A stretch of 64,000 nt of DNA from Prostheceraeus crozeri (Eukaryota; Platyhelminthes; Polycladida; Euryleptidae): assembly GCA_907163375.1 (NCBI GenBank), contig CAJQUW010007545.1:364001-428000 (forward strand), written 5' to 3'. The position numbers were made by a program, and so were the translations under genes. Positions 1-12,530 of this stretch are shown one piece after another; position 1 is the first letter of the stretch, and every line of letters starts with the position of its first letter. The notes beneath the pieces are model-generated. The model did no database searches and was not told where the DNA came from. It saw nothing but the letters and a program-made list of their open reading frames with translations.

Positions 1-336
1 ATACGCATAGACGACAACAGGAATATACATGGGAAGTCCTATATATTCCAATAAACAACACAAAACGATTGTTCTTATAATATCATTTCCTAAAATATAA
101 CAAACTATTTCTATAATATATCAACCTCATAATATATCAATAACAACTTTGATAAGAATGTAAAAAAGAAAAATAGAAATGCGAATAGCAAAAAGACATG
201 GAAAAATTTTCTGACTTGCGGATGTCATTCGAAGATAGTAAAAAAACAAAAACTGCACGGTAGTGGTCAATTTGCCAATGAATTCAACACTAAAAGGAGG
301 AAATGTTGGTAGGAGGAAAATGATGAGGTGTTTATA

Positions 337-1007
337 TTACTGTAAATTCTTGATCTCATCATTGACTGATATGGTGTTGTCCTGTACTTCTTTTCTCTTC
401 CCGCATGCCGCTTCTCTGATTGCATTCGATTTTGCGAGGAAGAGGAATTCACGCTTTGTCTCAGCCTCAAGGGCCAGAATCATTGGCTTCTTTCTCCAGC
501 ATCGTTGCCTCATTCTCCAATCGTATTTTCTTTTTAAAAAGTTCATCTTTTTTCTGCCTGAAATTAAAAAGATCTTTCGTTAGAAATAAATTCGAATTGC
601 AAAACATATACTCGTAAGTGTACTAGGAAATCAATTTTATACAAAGGTTTTATTTAGCTTCTTGAATTTTTTGAAATTCAAATTATCAAGAAAATAAATC
701 AATCTACTCATGGTTATAGCACTCACGGTCATCTTGTGCTTTTAGTGAACGTGAGATGAGAAATCATAGTACACGATATCCTATCATCCTATAATCTATC
801 TATATCTGTGAAATACATACAAGGGTACGTAGATGTGCTTACCTTTTTTCTTTTCAATACATTTTCCTTTTCGTTTTGCTTGATATCCCTTTTCTTTTCT
901 TCTAAGTGAAGACGATAAACTCCTCTCGAGTGCCGAAACTTGGCGAGCATTTCCATCGAGATCGAAACTTCAGTCTCACCACCAGCTGCAACTACTGCAT
1001 CATGTAC
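337..1007 (-). pseudogene. Broken coiled-coil protein gene, two 3' exons
   Basis: Two exons can be read on the minus strand. The first (1007 to 843) follows an acceptor ending TTTCCAG and encodes a segment with GGETEVSISMEMLAKFRHSR and then LEEKKRDIKQNEKENVLKRK. It ends at a GTAAGC donor in phase 0. The second starts at 553 after a TTTCAGGCAG tandem (NAGNAG) acceptor, also in phase 0, and continues KKDELFKKKIRLENEATMLE. After one frameshift near 490 it continues LALEAETKREFLFLAKSNA to a stop at 337. The pattern (glutamate/lysine-rich helix, then an L-A-K-S-N-A-I-R motif) matches from memory a class of uncharacterised coiled-coil proteins that are multi-copy in cnidarians and other invertebrates and probably transposon-associated. 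I do not know its function. Upstream exons were not found. The frameshift suggests a pseudogene. Confidence 0.5.
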
Positions 1008-1989
1008 CTGGAAATCAGTGGCGAATCCTGCGTTCACACAATAGGCATGCGCCGTCTAAATATGCATGCACATAAACCAACATGCATAACATAAACCATT
1101 GACCCTATGATACTTTCATTTAAATGCCCCATACTTGATTATTTTCATCATGTTAGTCACCAATATGGGCTATACTCCACACTGAGTTTTTTCATCATAG
1201 TTTATGATGCTAAATATTAATCATCATCAATATTACACCAATTTTTATTAGTACGATGAACTAAACTCGGGTTGATGAACAAAATTAATATCTTTGCAAT
1301 TAATTCATATAATAGCCTATACACTGATACACTACATATGCGCATAAAACGGGATATGTAAATTGAATAACAACCATATTCCCACAACTCCAAAATGATA
1401 ATATATTCTAAAACATAAATATTTCAAGACTAACACGACCCGTTTTTTTTCCAAATATTATTCCCCCCCCAACAATTTCAAAAAGATTGGGTCACTTCTC
1501 TAAAACGATATAAAAAATCAACACCTCCCTGTATTTTTCTTTACAAAGTTTCTCAATTACATTATCGAAAAAGGCAGGCTTCTTTTGAAGTCAAAACTAA
1601 CAAGCTTTTCTCTCAATAGCCATTCAAACTCAAATGAAGAAAGTCTGATTTGTGTTTTCTGGGTTGGCTCGCGGGCAGTAATGTATGGATTCGTTTTAAA
1701 AAGCCGAGAAAGATCGCTCCGCACTTGCACCTTGAAGACGGGGATGGAGAACGACCAATTTCGCTAATAATTGAACAGTTCAGGCATACTAAGGTAACAA
1801 TTTCTGCTCATGCATGCATTTCAGAATGTCAAGCACAGACTTTTGAATTGAAGTCAGACATGCAATAAATTGCAATCAATCTTCATTTTCAGACGAATTA
1901 CCTATCGAAAGAATCGGCCATAATGCTTATCTAGCGATTTCAATGCCGTGTTCTGGAATTGTTTATTGTGCTTTGAAAAGATAACTAGA
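1008..1989. other. No gene recognised
   Basis: AT-rich sequence, possibly upstream intron of the minus-strand coiled-coil remnant. The short open frames here have no recognisable domain and no paired splice sites. Confidence 0.4.
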
Positions 1990-2042
1990 ATTAAGTAAAT
2001 TAAAGAATTCCAATTCAGAAATCGTTATTGAAAACCTGCTTG

Positions 2043-3450
2043 TCAGGGCTGTGTCAGAATATTATCCGTTATTTCCTGAAAAAGATGTTTGTAAAGATCC
2101 GGTGTTTCAGTTCTACGCATTTCGAAAGACGCATCAGTAAAGACAAAGGATTCTTGAAAAATAAGTTCGAAATCACTCACTTTAATTTTTTTGACATTTT
2201 CTATCAATTCCTGGATCTTTTGTCGACAATAAAAGATATCCTTACCTTTTGATTGCAAAATTTCAAATATTGTATCTGTCAGTGAAAAAATACGTGAAAA
2301 TACGGTTATCAAAAAGCGAGTCTGAAGAAACTGTATCAAGAAAAGCAATATATCCAAGACATCTGTCAATGCAATCATCTTCCCAGTTTTAGGGAATTTT
2401 CCAATACATGCTGAAAAAATGTCTTCAAATTTTCATAATTTTCCATAAACAGTGTTCACCAGTCCTTGAGGTGAAAAGTGTCCATCTAGTTGGAGCAACT
2501 CGAGGCAATCTTTTTTGAAACAAAATCTTGAAGACGTCAGTCCTTAAAGGCGATCGAGAAAAGAAAGAAGCCATCGAAGACAGGGTTTGGAAAATGATGT
2601 ACATTTAGGGATCAATTTGGCTGATTGTTGAAAGTGTCAAATTCAGTTGATGGCTGTAACAATGAACAAATATTGCACTTGGCTCAACGTCTCTGACCTT
2701 TTTATTTAATCCGTTTTTGGTGGCCCAGCCATCACGCGCAGCACCATCACAGGTTTGGGCAACAAGTTCACCTTCCATGTGAAAGTTCATCAACAATTGC
2801 TTCACGGTGTTGTAGTAGTCCATCAGATGACCGATCAGGAACTCATATCAGTGAAATGAAGAAATCTTTCCTTGAACTTCACAATTCTCATCAAGCGTAT
2901 CGTACAACAGTTGAGAGCTGAGACTTATTAACTATATCGGATGTTTTCATCTAGAATGAGAGACCACAAATTCTGAGTTTTTTTTAAATCTTGTTTGATG
3001 TTTCATTAATAACGAACTGATCGCCTCGATCAAATCATTCTGAATAGCCGACGAAGTTCCCTCTAAAAATGGATTGACTCGTTCAAGTGGTTGCTAATGT
3101 TGCATCGTCATGAATTATTAAATCGAGAGTCCTCTAAATAATTACCCTTATTGGCCGAAGTTTTTGCTTCATCATGGCCTGCAGGAAAGGAAGCTCCACG
3201 CTGGCGATAGAGCAGACGACATCAATAAGGCGAGTCAATATTTCGCGATTTTTTTTTTAAACTTTTTCATTGTGCATCATGTCATTGGATACGCCTCTGT
3301 TGATCAAGTTGGTGATCGGACTTCTATAGTTTTTCCGAAGCTGTTTTTAAATTGAAGAAAGCACTTGATGTGATTAAGTGAATTTTCCATGGGCGTGTTA
3401 GAGAAATGGATAGCGTATTGAGATTGTCAAACCCAGTTTTAGAGACCATG
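2043..3450 (-). pseudogene. Decayed hAT transposase (ZMYM1/TTF-like type)
   Basis: Scattered minus-strand frames match the order of a hAT transposase of the kind with an N-terminal TTF-type domain. Around 3450-3350 there is a G-F-D-N-L-N segment followed by ENSLNHIKCFL, like the TTF region. At 2823-2605 comes VAQTCDGAARDGWATKNGL and then IFVHCYSHQLNL, the characteristic 'DGA...HCYAH.LNL' core. At 2378-2043 comes DTIFEILQSKGKDIFYCRQK, the segment that precedes the dimerisation region. Stops and frame changes separate the pieces, and the C-terminal dimerisation block was not found. This is an old, inactive DNA-transposon copy. Terminal inverted repeats were not identified. Confidence 0.7.
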
Positions 3451-3530
3451 TGTTGTGGTCGCCCTGAAAACAACAGGCATGGCCACAAAATAATTTGTTC
3501 AGCTCAATCCGAACCAGTCAACCAAAATGT

Positions 3531-4575
3531 ATTATCATATTGGGAAGAATGAAAATGCCTTACAAATTCTTTATTTTTGTCCCTGTGAAATGCGCGTGAG
3601 GTTTGGTAGTTTCCGGCTTCGGTCTTCCATTCGAAATGATGTCATTTTTCTCGCTATATCTCTCCTACTAAACGGAGTCCTGAATCAAGGACGCGATTTG
3701 ATCTCAGCCATTTTAGTTTTCGGGAAGTCCGTATACACAAGTAACCGTTCACACAAACTTACTAAACGTGACGAAGGAATGGCAGTAAATGTTTATTTCT
3801 CACACTCTCTGAAGAGAGAAAGCGTTGCGCGCGAGACATGTCATCACTCGGTTTTCCCATAAGCAGGCCATGCAAAGTCAAATTGGAGCTACAATGTCGT
3901 CATTCCCATGGCGGCCTTGTGATTGGTCATCAGCTCACGTGTGCGAGGGAATTCATTACTGATGTCAGGCAACGTGCGTTGATCGCATTGATACATCTTC
4001 AGATCATGTCAGCTCCTAGTCAGCTCTCTCGATGAGCGCATGCCGGGAAGATGCCTTCGGCAGCGATGCAAGTGTTACAGGCATTACAGGGAACGATGCG
4101 ATTCTATTTTCGGTAACAGATTTCTACAGTGGAAGCGGCAGCAGCAGCAGTGTAGTAGCTATTGCCTTTCCGCATGCTTTCATAGACAGCTGACAAGGTC
4201 TGATTTGCTACAGTCTGATCTTGAATCGCCTTAATAGTAACTCACAGTTAAAAGTGCTTCTAAAGCCACAAATTGTGAGCATGCGCCGCATGCCTAGCAT
4301 GCCCGGAGCATTCGCCACTGCTGGAAATTGATTTTAAGTTGATTATATGAATGTAGGCTATAAGAAGAGGTCAAGTATGTTTACTCGGCAGTTTGCAAGT
4401 CCTTCAAGCTCTGAAGATAAAAACTATGAGACATGTTTTCCTACTATAGTCAATAGGAACTTGGGGTCAATGGGGTTAGATGGGGGACAATAGATGAATT
4501 TGATGAGACATTTATAGATAATCAAATGTTATGCGATTATATATTTAGACTATCATAGAGAATGAGTCCTCTCAA
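3531..4575. other. No gene recognised
   Basis: Short frames without recognisable domains. A short CAG/GCA run lies near 4137-4151. The GC content is somewhat higher between 3590 and 4320 than in the flanks. Confidence 0.4.
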
Positions 4576-5068
4576 ACTAGGGCAATTCCACGCGTTATCA
4601 CACTATTCAGAGCGTTTACGAGCTTTGCGCTCACTTTTTGAAAGTAGAACATTTAGTTGTACGGCTGCAGCATTAATAAATCAATATTTCCGTTACGGTT
4701 GCTTATACAATAACCATGCCAAATTTTGCCTGATTGAATAGTAAGTGGAGAGCTGTTTAAGGCTAATTATTTGATAGAACATATCTTGTTTCTCATAACA
4801 AGCAGTTTTTGTGAGCAACTTAAACATTTATTTCTATCTCTACCAGTGCCTTTAGAAATGAGAAATTTTTCGAAATTTTCTCAGTTTTGCAACTAAATGT
4901 ATAAAAGGACATTTTTTGTGAAAATGCTTAAATCTGGACTCAATCCGACCATAATTATGAAAAATATGTGTGCGGGTCTGGATAATAACATCAGTGTTAT
5001 CGAAATTTATATCTGAGAACTTCTAGAAAATCCCCTCAAGGATGACATACGCGTGGAATTGCCCACTA
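4576..5068. mobile_element. 485-bp inverted-repeat MITE with ACTA duplication
   Basis: The element runs from 4580 to 5064. Its ends are perfect 16-bp inverted repeats, GGGCAATTCCACGCGT at the left and the reverse complement at the right. Both sides are flanked by ACTA (4576-4579 and 5065-5068), a likely 4-bp target-site duplication. Further internal complementarity (ACATTTAGTTG near 4650 against CAACTAAATGT near 4890) suggests a foldable MITE. It has no coding capacity. The superfamily is uncertain: the duplication length does not fit hAT (8 bp) or mariner (TA). Confidence 0.7.
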
Positions 5069-5202
5069 GTAAATCTGTCATCTTTCACTTCTAATGATGT
5101 TCCATAAATAGTTGCATAGCACCATAGTCTACGCCAAATTGGTCTACGCTTTTCAAATAATACGTGTAGCTATCAACATCATTCACTAACGACTTAATGA
5201 TT

Positions 5203-7240
5203 TCAATTACGAAATTGATCATCAGCAACTATCACTTCAGTTAAGAAAATAAGGAGGAAAAACAGCATCCTACCTGGCGCATTGCCAGTTATTGTCTCAA
5301 ATGACAGTCCTTCCTTGAGCATTTGTTTATTGACTGAGAATCCTCTTTCAACGGAGGCTTGACCAAGGGATAAAGTCAACAAAACTTTGATACTTCGAAT
5401 AGGGCCGTATAGCGCAATGTACATCTTGCTCAACGTTTTCGGCAAAGAAATCATCGATACGATCTTTCGAGCGATCAAAGGTGCAGGTCTCGTTTGCCAG
5501 TAAAAATCTACGAAATTGGACGAAGGCTGCATCACAATTTTCTTCATCAAACCGTTTCGAATTCAACAGATACAGCAAAATAGCTTTAAACTGAGAAGCC
5601 GAGTTTTCACGGTCATTCGTGAATGTGGATGGTGCTAAGCATGACAAGTCTCGTATCATGGAATTCTTCAAAGTTGAATGTTTTAGTAGACATTCTGTCA
5701 GTGTGACTAATCCTTTTCGACAATTGACTTTGAAAGTCAAAACTTTACTAGGATGGGCTTGTAAATCCTCAATAGCCAAGAAGGCGACACCAAAGCCAAA
5801 ATCGATGTCATCCAATTCTCGGAAATTGTTTTCATTTGTTACATCAGAAACAGAGATATCTTTCAAATCAACAGATTCAATGAAAGAAAGCTTCAAGTAT
5901 CTGCCCATAGACCCGAGACAAGCATTTCGGAGAAATCACTTGCCAAACAAGGCAATAATGGCGCATCACCCTGAAATTTTTTCAAAAAGGGGTTCAATTG
6001 AGTCGCAATTGACAACCCGAATTTCAGCTCAGCCATTTTCAAGGAGGAATTTCCAACCGCTTTTTCAACTGTTTTGAAGCAGTGAGACGACGGTTTCTTA
6101 AGATTTTCAGATCTCTGAAGATATTCCACATACTTCTTTACTTTTGGAAGTAATTCAATTGACCGCTTTATGACAGCGATATTTTCAACCCGTCTTTGGG
6201 CGCAGTATTTCAATGGAAAGCGATTTTAAACGCCCCTTTGTAATACTAAAAAAATCTTCGCGTCTGGCAGGTGTGTCCGTGAAATAGTTGCCACAAGAAG
6301 ACAAAAACGAATCCATAATGAAAAGTGGTTGCTACCTTACAGAAGTGCTTAAAAGCATTGTGAACTGAATGAAGAATGCAGGTACCTACATCTACAATGT
6401 GGATGTCATCTTCAACAAAGTCAGAAACCAATTCTCGATGAAATTTTTGACTGACGTTTGGTCCGTCCATGGAAAGTTTGTAGTATGCTTTTTTTTGTCC
6501 AAGCATACCATCATTTCATCAAACTTTCGTCTGATGTCATTTGCTGTGCAATGTCCAAGAGAAGATGATGTAAAATATCGCGTGGTCACTCGATTCGTAT
6601 CATGATCAAAAAATCTAACGTGGAAATAAAATTTGGCCTTCTTGTGTCACTTTGTTAAGTGATTCGTCGAAACAAATAACATAACAGTTCGGAGATTTCA
6701 AAGATTGTATCAATTGTCCTTGAAAATAAGGAGCTAATCCATACACTATAGAATAGCTGACTTTATCTCTACCAAGAGACATCTGATGCGCGACGGGTGA
6801 CTTTTTGAACATGTGACCGAAAATTTCACGATTTTGTCAGAGGAGCGAAGACTACTTTTAGACATGATCATGTTCAAAATCCAAATTATTTCTGCCTTAG
6901 AGACTTATTTATCAATTACAAAGTCGGAAACATCGTGACATTGTACAGTAGGATCAGTTGCATATTTATCAGAACGTCGTTCACCTTTCGAACCTGATCC
7001 TAAAGAACTCGTCTGCTTTATAATTTTGCACAAATCTAAAAGCGTTCCTCTTTCCGCCAGCATGGCTTCTTACGGCTTGAAAACCCATATTCGAGACATC
7101 AAAGTCTTTCTGACAAACTTTACAAAATGCATTGAACATAGTTTTACCGTCGCTGGAGCCATTCTGAGCACTCAGACCGGTGGCACCAGAGTGGGTTGAA
7201 GGAAGTCTTGGATTGTCCCTTTCGCATTAATCTTTCTGAA
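5203..7240 (-). pseudogene. Decayed BED-finger hAT transposase
   Basis: Minus-strand pieces line up in the order of a hAT transposase. Near 7180-7050 there is a BED-type zinc finger (FCKVCQKDFDVSNMGFQAV followed by a SHAGGKR segment). From 6812 comes VSYSIVYGLAPYF and then YVICFDESLNKVTQEGQ, with the first catalytic Asp in the D-E-S-L-N block. Then VTTRYFTSSSLGHCTANDI (about 6595), KLSMDGPNVSQKFHREL (about 6480) and DVGTCILHSVHNAFKHF (about 6390). Linker pieces cover 6213-5560. Finally LLTLSLGQASVERGFSVNKQ (about 5400-5340) is the hAT dimerisation block. The family is recognised from the 'H/LGQASVERGFSVN' and 'MDGPNV' motifs. Several frame changes and stops make it inactive. TIRs were not located. 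It is a separate lineage from the TTF-type hAT at 2-3.5 kb. Confidence 0.85.
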
Positions 7241-8376
7241 AGAAAGGATGGTCTAATTATGTACAATTAAGGAAAAACATTAAAAATGATTAAATAATCC
7301 AAAAATCAAGTTTCTCTTCTTCTTGGATGCATAGTTGTAATCAGTGAAATATATTAGGTTCAAGTGTATCCCTAGCATATTTCTTCCCTAAGACTTTTAT
7401 TTGTGGCACTCTCCAACAAAACTAGCTCATCAGGAGTCATTAGGTTTAGTAGGTGATACCAATCTTAGCTTTAATCATACGCGTTGCGTTGGATGTAAGA
7501 AGACTACGTTCGGCTTTTTTTAAGCGTAGGGAAAGTTTACAATTGACAGTATCCATTATCATGAAACCATCATAATCACATTGGCAAATACAAGTCAAAC
7601 GATGGTCTAGCTAGAATACTTAATGCAAACAATTAAGCTCTGAACGTAATTCACAATTCAATTGTTAAAAATACAGGATAGTGTTTTTTGTCTGTGATCA
7701 TATTCATAACTGAATTATAATAGATTTATGCATGCAGAAGGGATTTAGCTAGTGTACACAATCACAGATATGGAGTAAACACTGATATTTAACATAATAA
7801 TACACATGCAAACATACAATTTAATTAAAGATAATGCGGCATGAAGACCCACTCTTTCAGTACATTGTTATCAAATAAAAACAAATTGTGATAATTGAAT
7901 TCTTTATTGAAGATATGTCAGGATATAACAAAGTATTAAAAAGATTTCACTCTATAAAATTTATAAAGATAAAATCACTTATATAAACTCACATCATTAA
8001 AATGTTGAGTGCATTAGCAGCTAGTGGAATTTCACTAGGTAACTTAACTTCACGTTATCCAGGATCAATCAATTTCCAGGTTTTTTTCCAGGATCAATCA
8101 TATTCCAGGTTTTCCAGGGGCGCGGACACCCTGGCCTTTCTTTTGTTCAAGACATGGGTTTATCGTAGGTAATCCCTGTCTGAGACTATGATAAAGAGCT
8201 TTTCAGCAAAATTACAGTAATTGAGTATTCGAGAGTGCTTTGCTATTAGCGTTATGGTAAAATTCTTAAAATTCATTTTGAATTCATAATTCCTTGACCG
8301 AAGTCCATCTCATTGATGATTCAGAATACCAGGCCTATATTCTGAGAATTCAGGCCTATAGCAGGCCTGAATAAAC
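7241..8376. other. No gene recognised
   Basis: AT-rich intergenic DNA. A short imperfect duplication of 'ccaggatcaatca.ttccagg' lies at about 8055-8115, and several AGGCCTAT copies lie at about 8330-8370. Confidence 0.4.
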
Positions 8377-9305
8377 TAGAGATGTTAAACGGCTCGTCTA
8401 GACTTCGGTTCGGTGTTGGGAATTTTAAGCCGAGTCCATCCGACGAGCCGTATTAATCATAGAAAAAATGGCTCAAAATGTCAACTGATAGCTCTAATAC
8501 AGGCCGGTATACATACAGCATGCTCGCAAATGATGGACAGCAGAACATTTACTTTATATAGAATTAAATAGGCCTATCAACAACGCATTGTTATGGAAAA
8601 ATTGATGCATGCTTAGCGTTTACAGTTTTGGTGAAAGTTAGTACAAGTATACATTACAATCTTCTGAATAGTCAAGGTTGCATGGATGCCATTTTACCAG
8701 TTTTACTGTTTCATTTCCTGCTACGCCTATTATCCTGCCAAATGTTTCAAGCTTTTGGCGTTTTATTTTTTTTGCGTTTTCTCCATCAATCATAAGCATG
8801 CATTAAATAGTGAAATTCCGAAAAAAATAAGAAAAATAAAGAAAAAAACGTTTATCGCCGGGCAGACCACAATATGAGAAAAGGCGTAAGGATAATAGTC
8901 CTTGATATGTTATGAAGAGATTAAACTACCACGGTGTTACAACATATTCCATCAACATTAGCATGAATATCAAAAACTTCTATGAGTCTAGGCATAGGAA
9001 AATCGCTTAGTCTACTTTGTATATAGCACAGGCTGCACTACAGCCACAATTGCCTATCATTATCGTGTGAGAAAATATCGTGGAGTGAAAAATTAACCTT
9101 CAATCAAAGTCACTAATCCCTCACAGACACATTGTCATATTCAGACTAGATTTAGAGCTATGATGCTTTCAGTCCAGATGCGCGTTCTGTCGAATTCCAA
9201 TGACAATACTTTAGGCCAAGTCGAGGCGAGGAGCCCCGGCTCCAATCAGCTCAAAGGAATGGAGCCGAACCGAGCTGCCGGTGGCTCGGCTTTGGTACAT
9301 CTCTG
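8377..9305. mobile_element. hAT-like non-autonomous element, copy 1
   Basis: The left end TAGAGATGTTAAACGGCTCG and the reverse-complemented right end CAGAGATGTACCAAAGCCGA form imperfect terminal inverted repeats, and the subterminal regions are rich in GAGCC/GGCTCG. The flanking 8-mers GAATAAAC and GTTGAAAC agree at 5 of 8 positions, weak support for an old 8-bp hAT duplication. The interior (about 8560-8880) is shared with 14092-14636. On the minus strand both copies retain a fragment reading G-R-I-I followed by LDYS-DCN, so they may derive from a coding parent. Confidence 0.5.
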
Positions 9306-10304
9306 GTTGAAACTTATCTCACAATCTTCCTGTCCTGACGATTTTCAGTGATATTCTAAAGAAGCCGCATGAAGATCAAGCCTGCAGTGTGATGTGGTCT
9401 ATGTATTGCACCCTCATTATGCATTTTCAAGCTTTTAGGGAATCCCTCTACGTTATCAAATTTGTCTATGATATACAAAACACGATCAATCGTTACACAA
9501 CTTCATGCTAGTGAATGAGTGCAGTTTCTATAGACAATAAAAATTTCGTGCAGATTGGATACAAGTGTATGCGCCTTGTGGTCACTGCTCACTGCTGATA
9601 TCATTCAATATTTTTTCGTCATCATGTTGAAATCCTGCGTTGAAAAAGACTTCAGCATGCTGACCACGACTGACCACATGAAATTAAATAATGAGTGGAA
9701 TCAATACGTGGAACATAAAGTTTCTTATGATATCAAGCTTATTAAAATTGAGCCTCGTCTTCAAAAGGAAAATTACGTTTGAAAATGAGTTGATTTTTTG
9801 CGCAATCACTTTATGCAGTGATATTGAAAATTCAAGATGATCTTGGAAGATCTTACTACCATTCTGAGTAAACATTCCGATCACAATGTAGAACATCTTA
9901 CGTTTACGTTGCTTTGACCCATTCATTATTTACATAGCAACGTGGTCAACTCCGGGTCACGATTTTTCAATAAATTACAAATAAATGACAACATCTGTAT
10001 TCTGTATGTCATTCATTAAGGAATGATTCAACCGACTGAAAATTGATACAAATTACTCAATGTAGGGAGTCCCAGAGTGACCCAGCGACGCAATAGACGT
10101 ATAAGAAGATATTCACTATCTATGGAGATTCATGAGTGGCGAGACTTGATATTCGGTTTATAGAACAGTGGGGGTGGAACTGGCAAGTGTCGTCGACAAA
10201 ACATGACTACTGCACTTAGATGTCATTAGAACGAGCTTAAAGAGAAGCCAGAAGAACAGCGGTGTCGCGATTCCTGAAACTTATAATTCCATCGATCCAT
10301 TCAC
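9306..10304. other. No gene recognised
   Basis: Two overlapping short frames on opposite strands (about 9555-9926) have no recognisable domain. No splice or repeat structure stands out. Confidence 0.35.
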
Positions 10305-10498
10305 GAGTGGTTTCTGTGGCACATTGGTTAAGTGCTTGATCTAGCGATCTATCGGTCTATGGGTCGAATCCGGAAAGTGTCCGGGTTAGAAGATAACAAC
10401 GCTCCATATAAAAGCCTGGCGATGTCAGCGCTGTCCAAGCCCCCTGTATGGGGGAGTAGTGACGTTAAACCACTCATCACCATCATCATCATTTCGAC
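10305..10498 (+). repeat. tRNA-derived SINE, copy 1
   Basis: The head contains an RNA polymerase III A-box-like stretch (GTGGCACATTGGTTAAGTGC) and a B box (GGGTCGAATCC) 35-40 bases further on. The body (GAAAGTGTCC, then AACGCTCCA, then GTCCAAGC) is shared with 50305-50485 and 55612-55792. The tail is a short ATC-type repeat (CATCACCATCATCATCATT), a 3' end typical of SINEs mobilised by LINEs with simple-repeat tails. The three copies differ substantially, so the family is not young. Confidence 0.75.
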
Positions 10499-10560
10499 TT
10501 CGATGTTTCTCATTTCGTGAAATGAGGGGGAAATGGTAGGTTGATTATTTCAAAACGTAA

Positions 10561-11580
10561 GTAATTAGCAAGGGCAGGAGCTTTCCGCACCGAAAACTCA
10601 ATTTCTCGGAGAATAACGCGGAAATCTTCTTGTTCATTGAGAAATGCCGAAAATATAAAATTTAGATGATTAAACAAATAAAAGAAAAATAATCTTATGA
10701 TTACCTCCGTAATTCATCAGGTATATTGTAACTATTTTTGTTGCAGCGGATTATCTAGGCTAATGAAAAGCTAGAGTTTCTAATTTACTATTTATGTGTT
10801 GTACAATGGATCCCTGTATGAGTTTATTTATGAACGGCAAATGAACGACAGTAGCGCCCAAAAGCGAATTAGTGCCAGATGGCACGACTTCAGCCAGTCG
10901 CTTCACCTTTCCTTGTTTTCTGTTCATATGAATCGTCACATAAATTTCGTCGCATCACAATGCGTCGTGGGATTCTCATGGTTTGAATGTTATGCTATTT
11001 GTACCAGTATTCGATCGACGACACTTCCAGTTACCTATAACAATGAATGGCCAGTTTGCAAGAGCATTGCACGTGATGTATCGAGTGCAAGGCATCCGAT
11101 GCAATTTTGGCGAGCGGTTGTAGACCGGGTACAAAATTTAGCTGCAAAAGCAATTATTCTTTGCAATTGCCGATCAACTCAAAATGCAATTGCAAACCTA
11201 TTTTCTATCCGCTGCACCAACAAATCTAAGCCCGCCCAACTTACTTGGCATGATGAAACTTTATTTCAATGAGCAAGAGTGATATAGTTTGATTAGAACA
11301 TGTTTACATTAGTTGCATGTTTTACAATCATATCATATCATCGCTTTTTCCCTGTACCATGGGTCACTAATTCTTATGCTAAATTATTGGATTGTAAAGC
11401 GACTTCAGCACCAATGAATTATCGCAACTTTAATTCAAGAAATCGCTTGAAATATTTGAAGATGATTAAAGCAATTTAAATCAATTAAATATCGCCTGCG
11501 GAAAACGAGATTTTTAGAGCGGAGTTCTCCGAGGAAATATGAAAACCTGAGCGCGGAAAATTCCTGTCCCTGGTAATCAG
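10561..11580. mobile_element. Non-autonomous hAT element with 8-bp duplication
   Basis: The element spans 10569-11572. The left end is CAAGGGCAGGAGCTTTCCGC and the reverse-complemented right end is CAGGGACAGGAATTTTCCGC. The flanking octamers GTAATTAG (10561-10568) and GTAATCAG (11573-11580) match at 7 of 8 positions, as expected for hAT. The interior has an open frame (10796-11272) that resembles no protein I know and is not conserved in the second copy (46.3-47.6 kb), so I treat it as non-coding. Confidence 0.8.
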
Positions 11581-12430
11581 ATATAAAAATCCACATAACT
11601 TCCGTCACACCATCGCGAAATTTGTAGATGCAAGTTTATGCAAGTCAGTTTTTGTCATAGAGAATTACATCATGCGACAAAAATGACTGTCTGTATTTAT
11701 GTTACAAAACTCTTTATTGCTTTGTTAAAGAAATTTGTCATTTCGCTTGATTTTTATGATAATCGTTTGGCACATACATAATGGCTGGCACCACTTGATG
11801 TGATAGCAAAATCAGCAGCATTTCCCATCTCTCTAAAGTGTGTTTGCAGTAGGACTCATCGCTCGATTAACATAAAACATATAAACAAATAAATAATAAA
11901 TAAATAAAAACAAATAAATCTGATGAATTTTACATATTTTATCAATTTTCGACTTCTTTTCGGACTTTTTTCCCTTTCTATTCAATCGCCGCACGCGAGC
12001 TGAAGTACGTTAAGTTCCCCACCACAGCGATTGGAAAACTTGGTTGCAAGCCAAAACAACTACCACGGGTTTCTACATATGAAGTATCATGAAATCGTTA
12101 TTATTTTCTGACAAAAATAAATTGCAATTATTTTCCTGAAAAAATCATGATGCTATATTAAGACATTGTGACTCTAAATGGAGACATTTTTTTTGCAGGG
12201 GCAAAATGCGGAATCCATCTTTAAGATTCAAGAAATTTGCCTAAGAGCTGCGGAATTCACGAGTCTCTGGTTGTGTTCATGTCATTGCTGTTGTACAAAT
12301 GCATATGTAAAATGGAGAATTCGACCAAAATTTAAGAAAAGAAAAGTAAAGAAAAATGGAAAACAATGTTCCAATGCGGTAGATCACGTACTTTAATTTC
12401 CTCATCCGCAGAGACCACAAAAAGTTATAC
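11581..12430. other. No gene recognised
   Basis: AT-rich DNA with a short AAATAAATAAATA run near 11885-11920. Nothing else is identifiable. Confidence 0.35.
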
Positions 12431-12530
12431 CTTGAGTAGTTTACACTATGTAACAGACGAATGCATGTGATATGAAATATTATTACCGGGCAAATTTCTT
12501 TAAAAAAAATGATACCATGAGTATATTAGA

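Noticed and set aside
5619-6077. 152-codon plus-strand frame
   Set aside because: Antisense shadow of the minus-strand hAT transposase remnant.
10796-11272. 158-codon frame inside the hAT MITE
   Set aside because: Not preserved in the second copy at 47.3 kb and no recognisable domain; a chance frame in a non-autonomous element.
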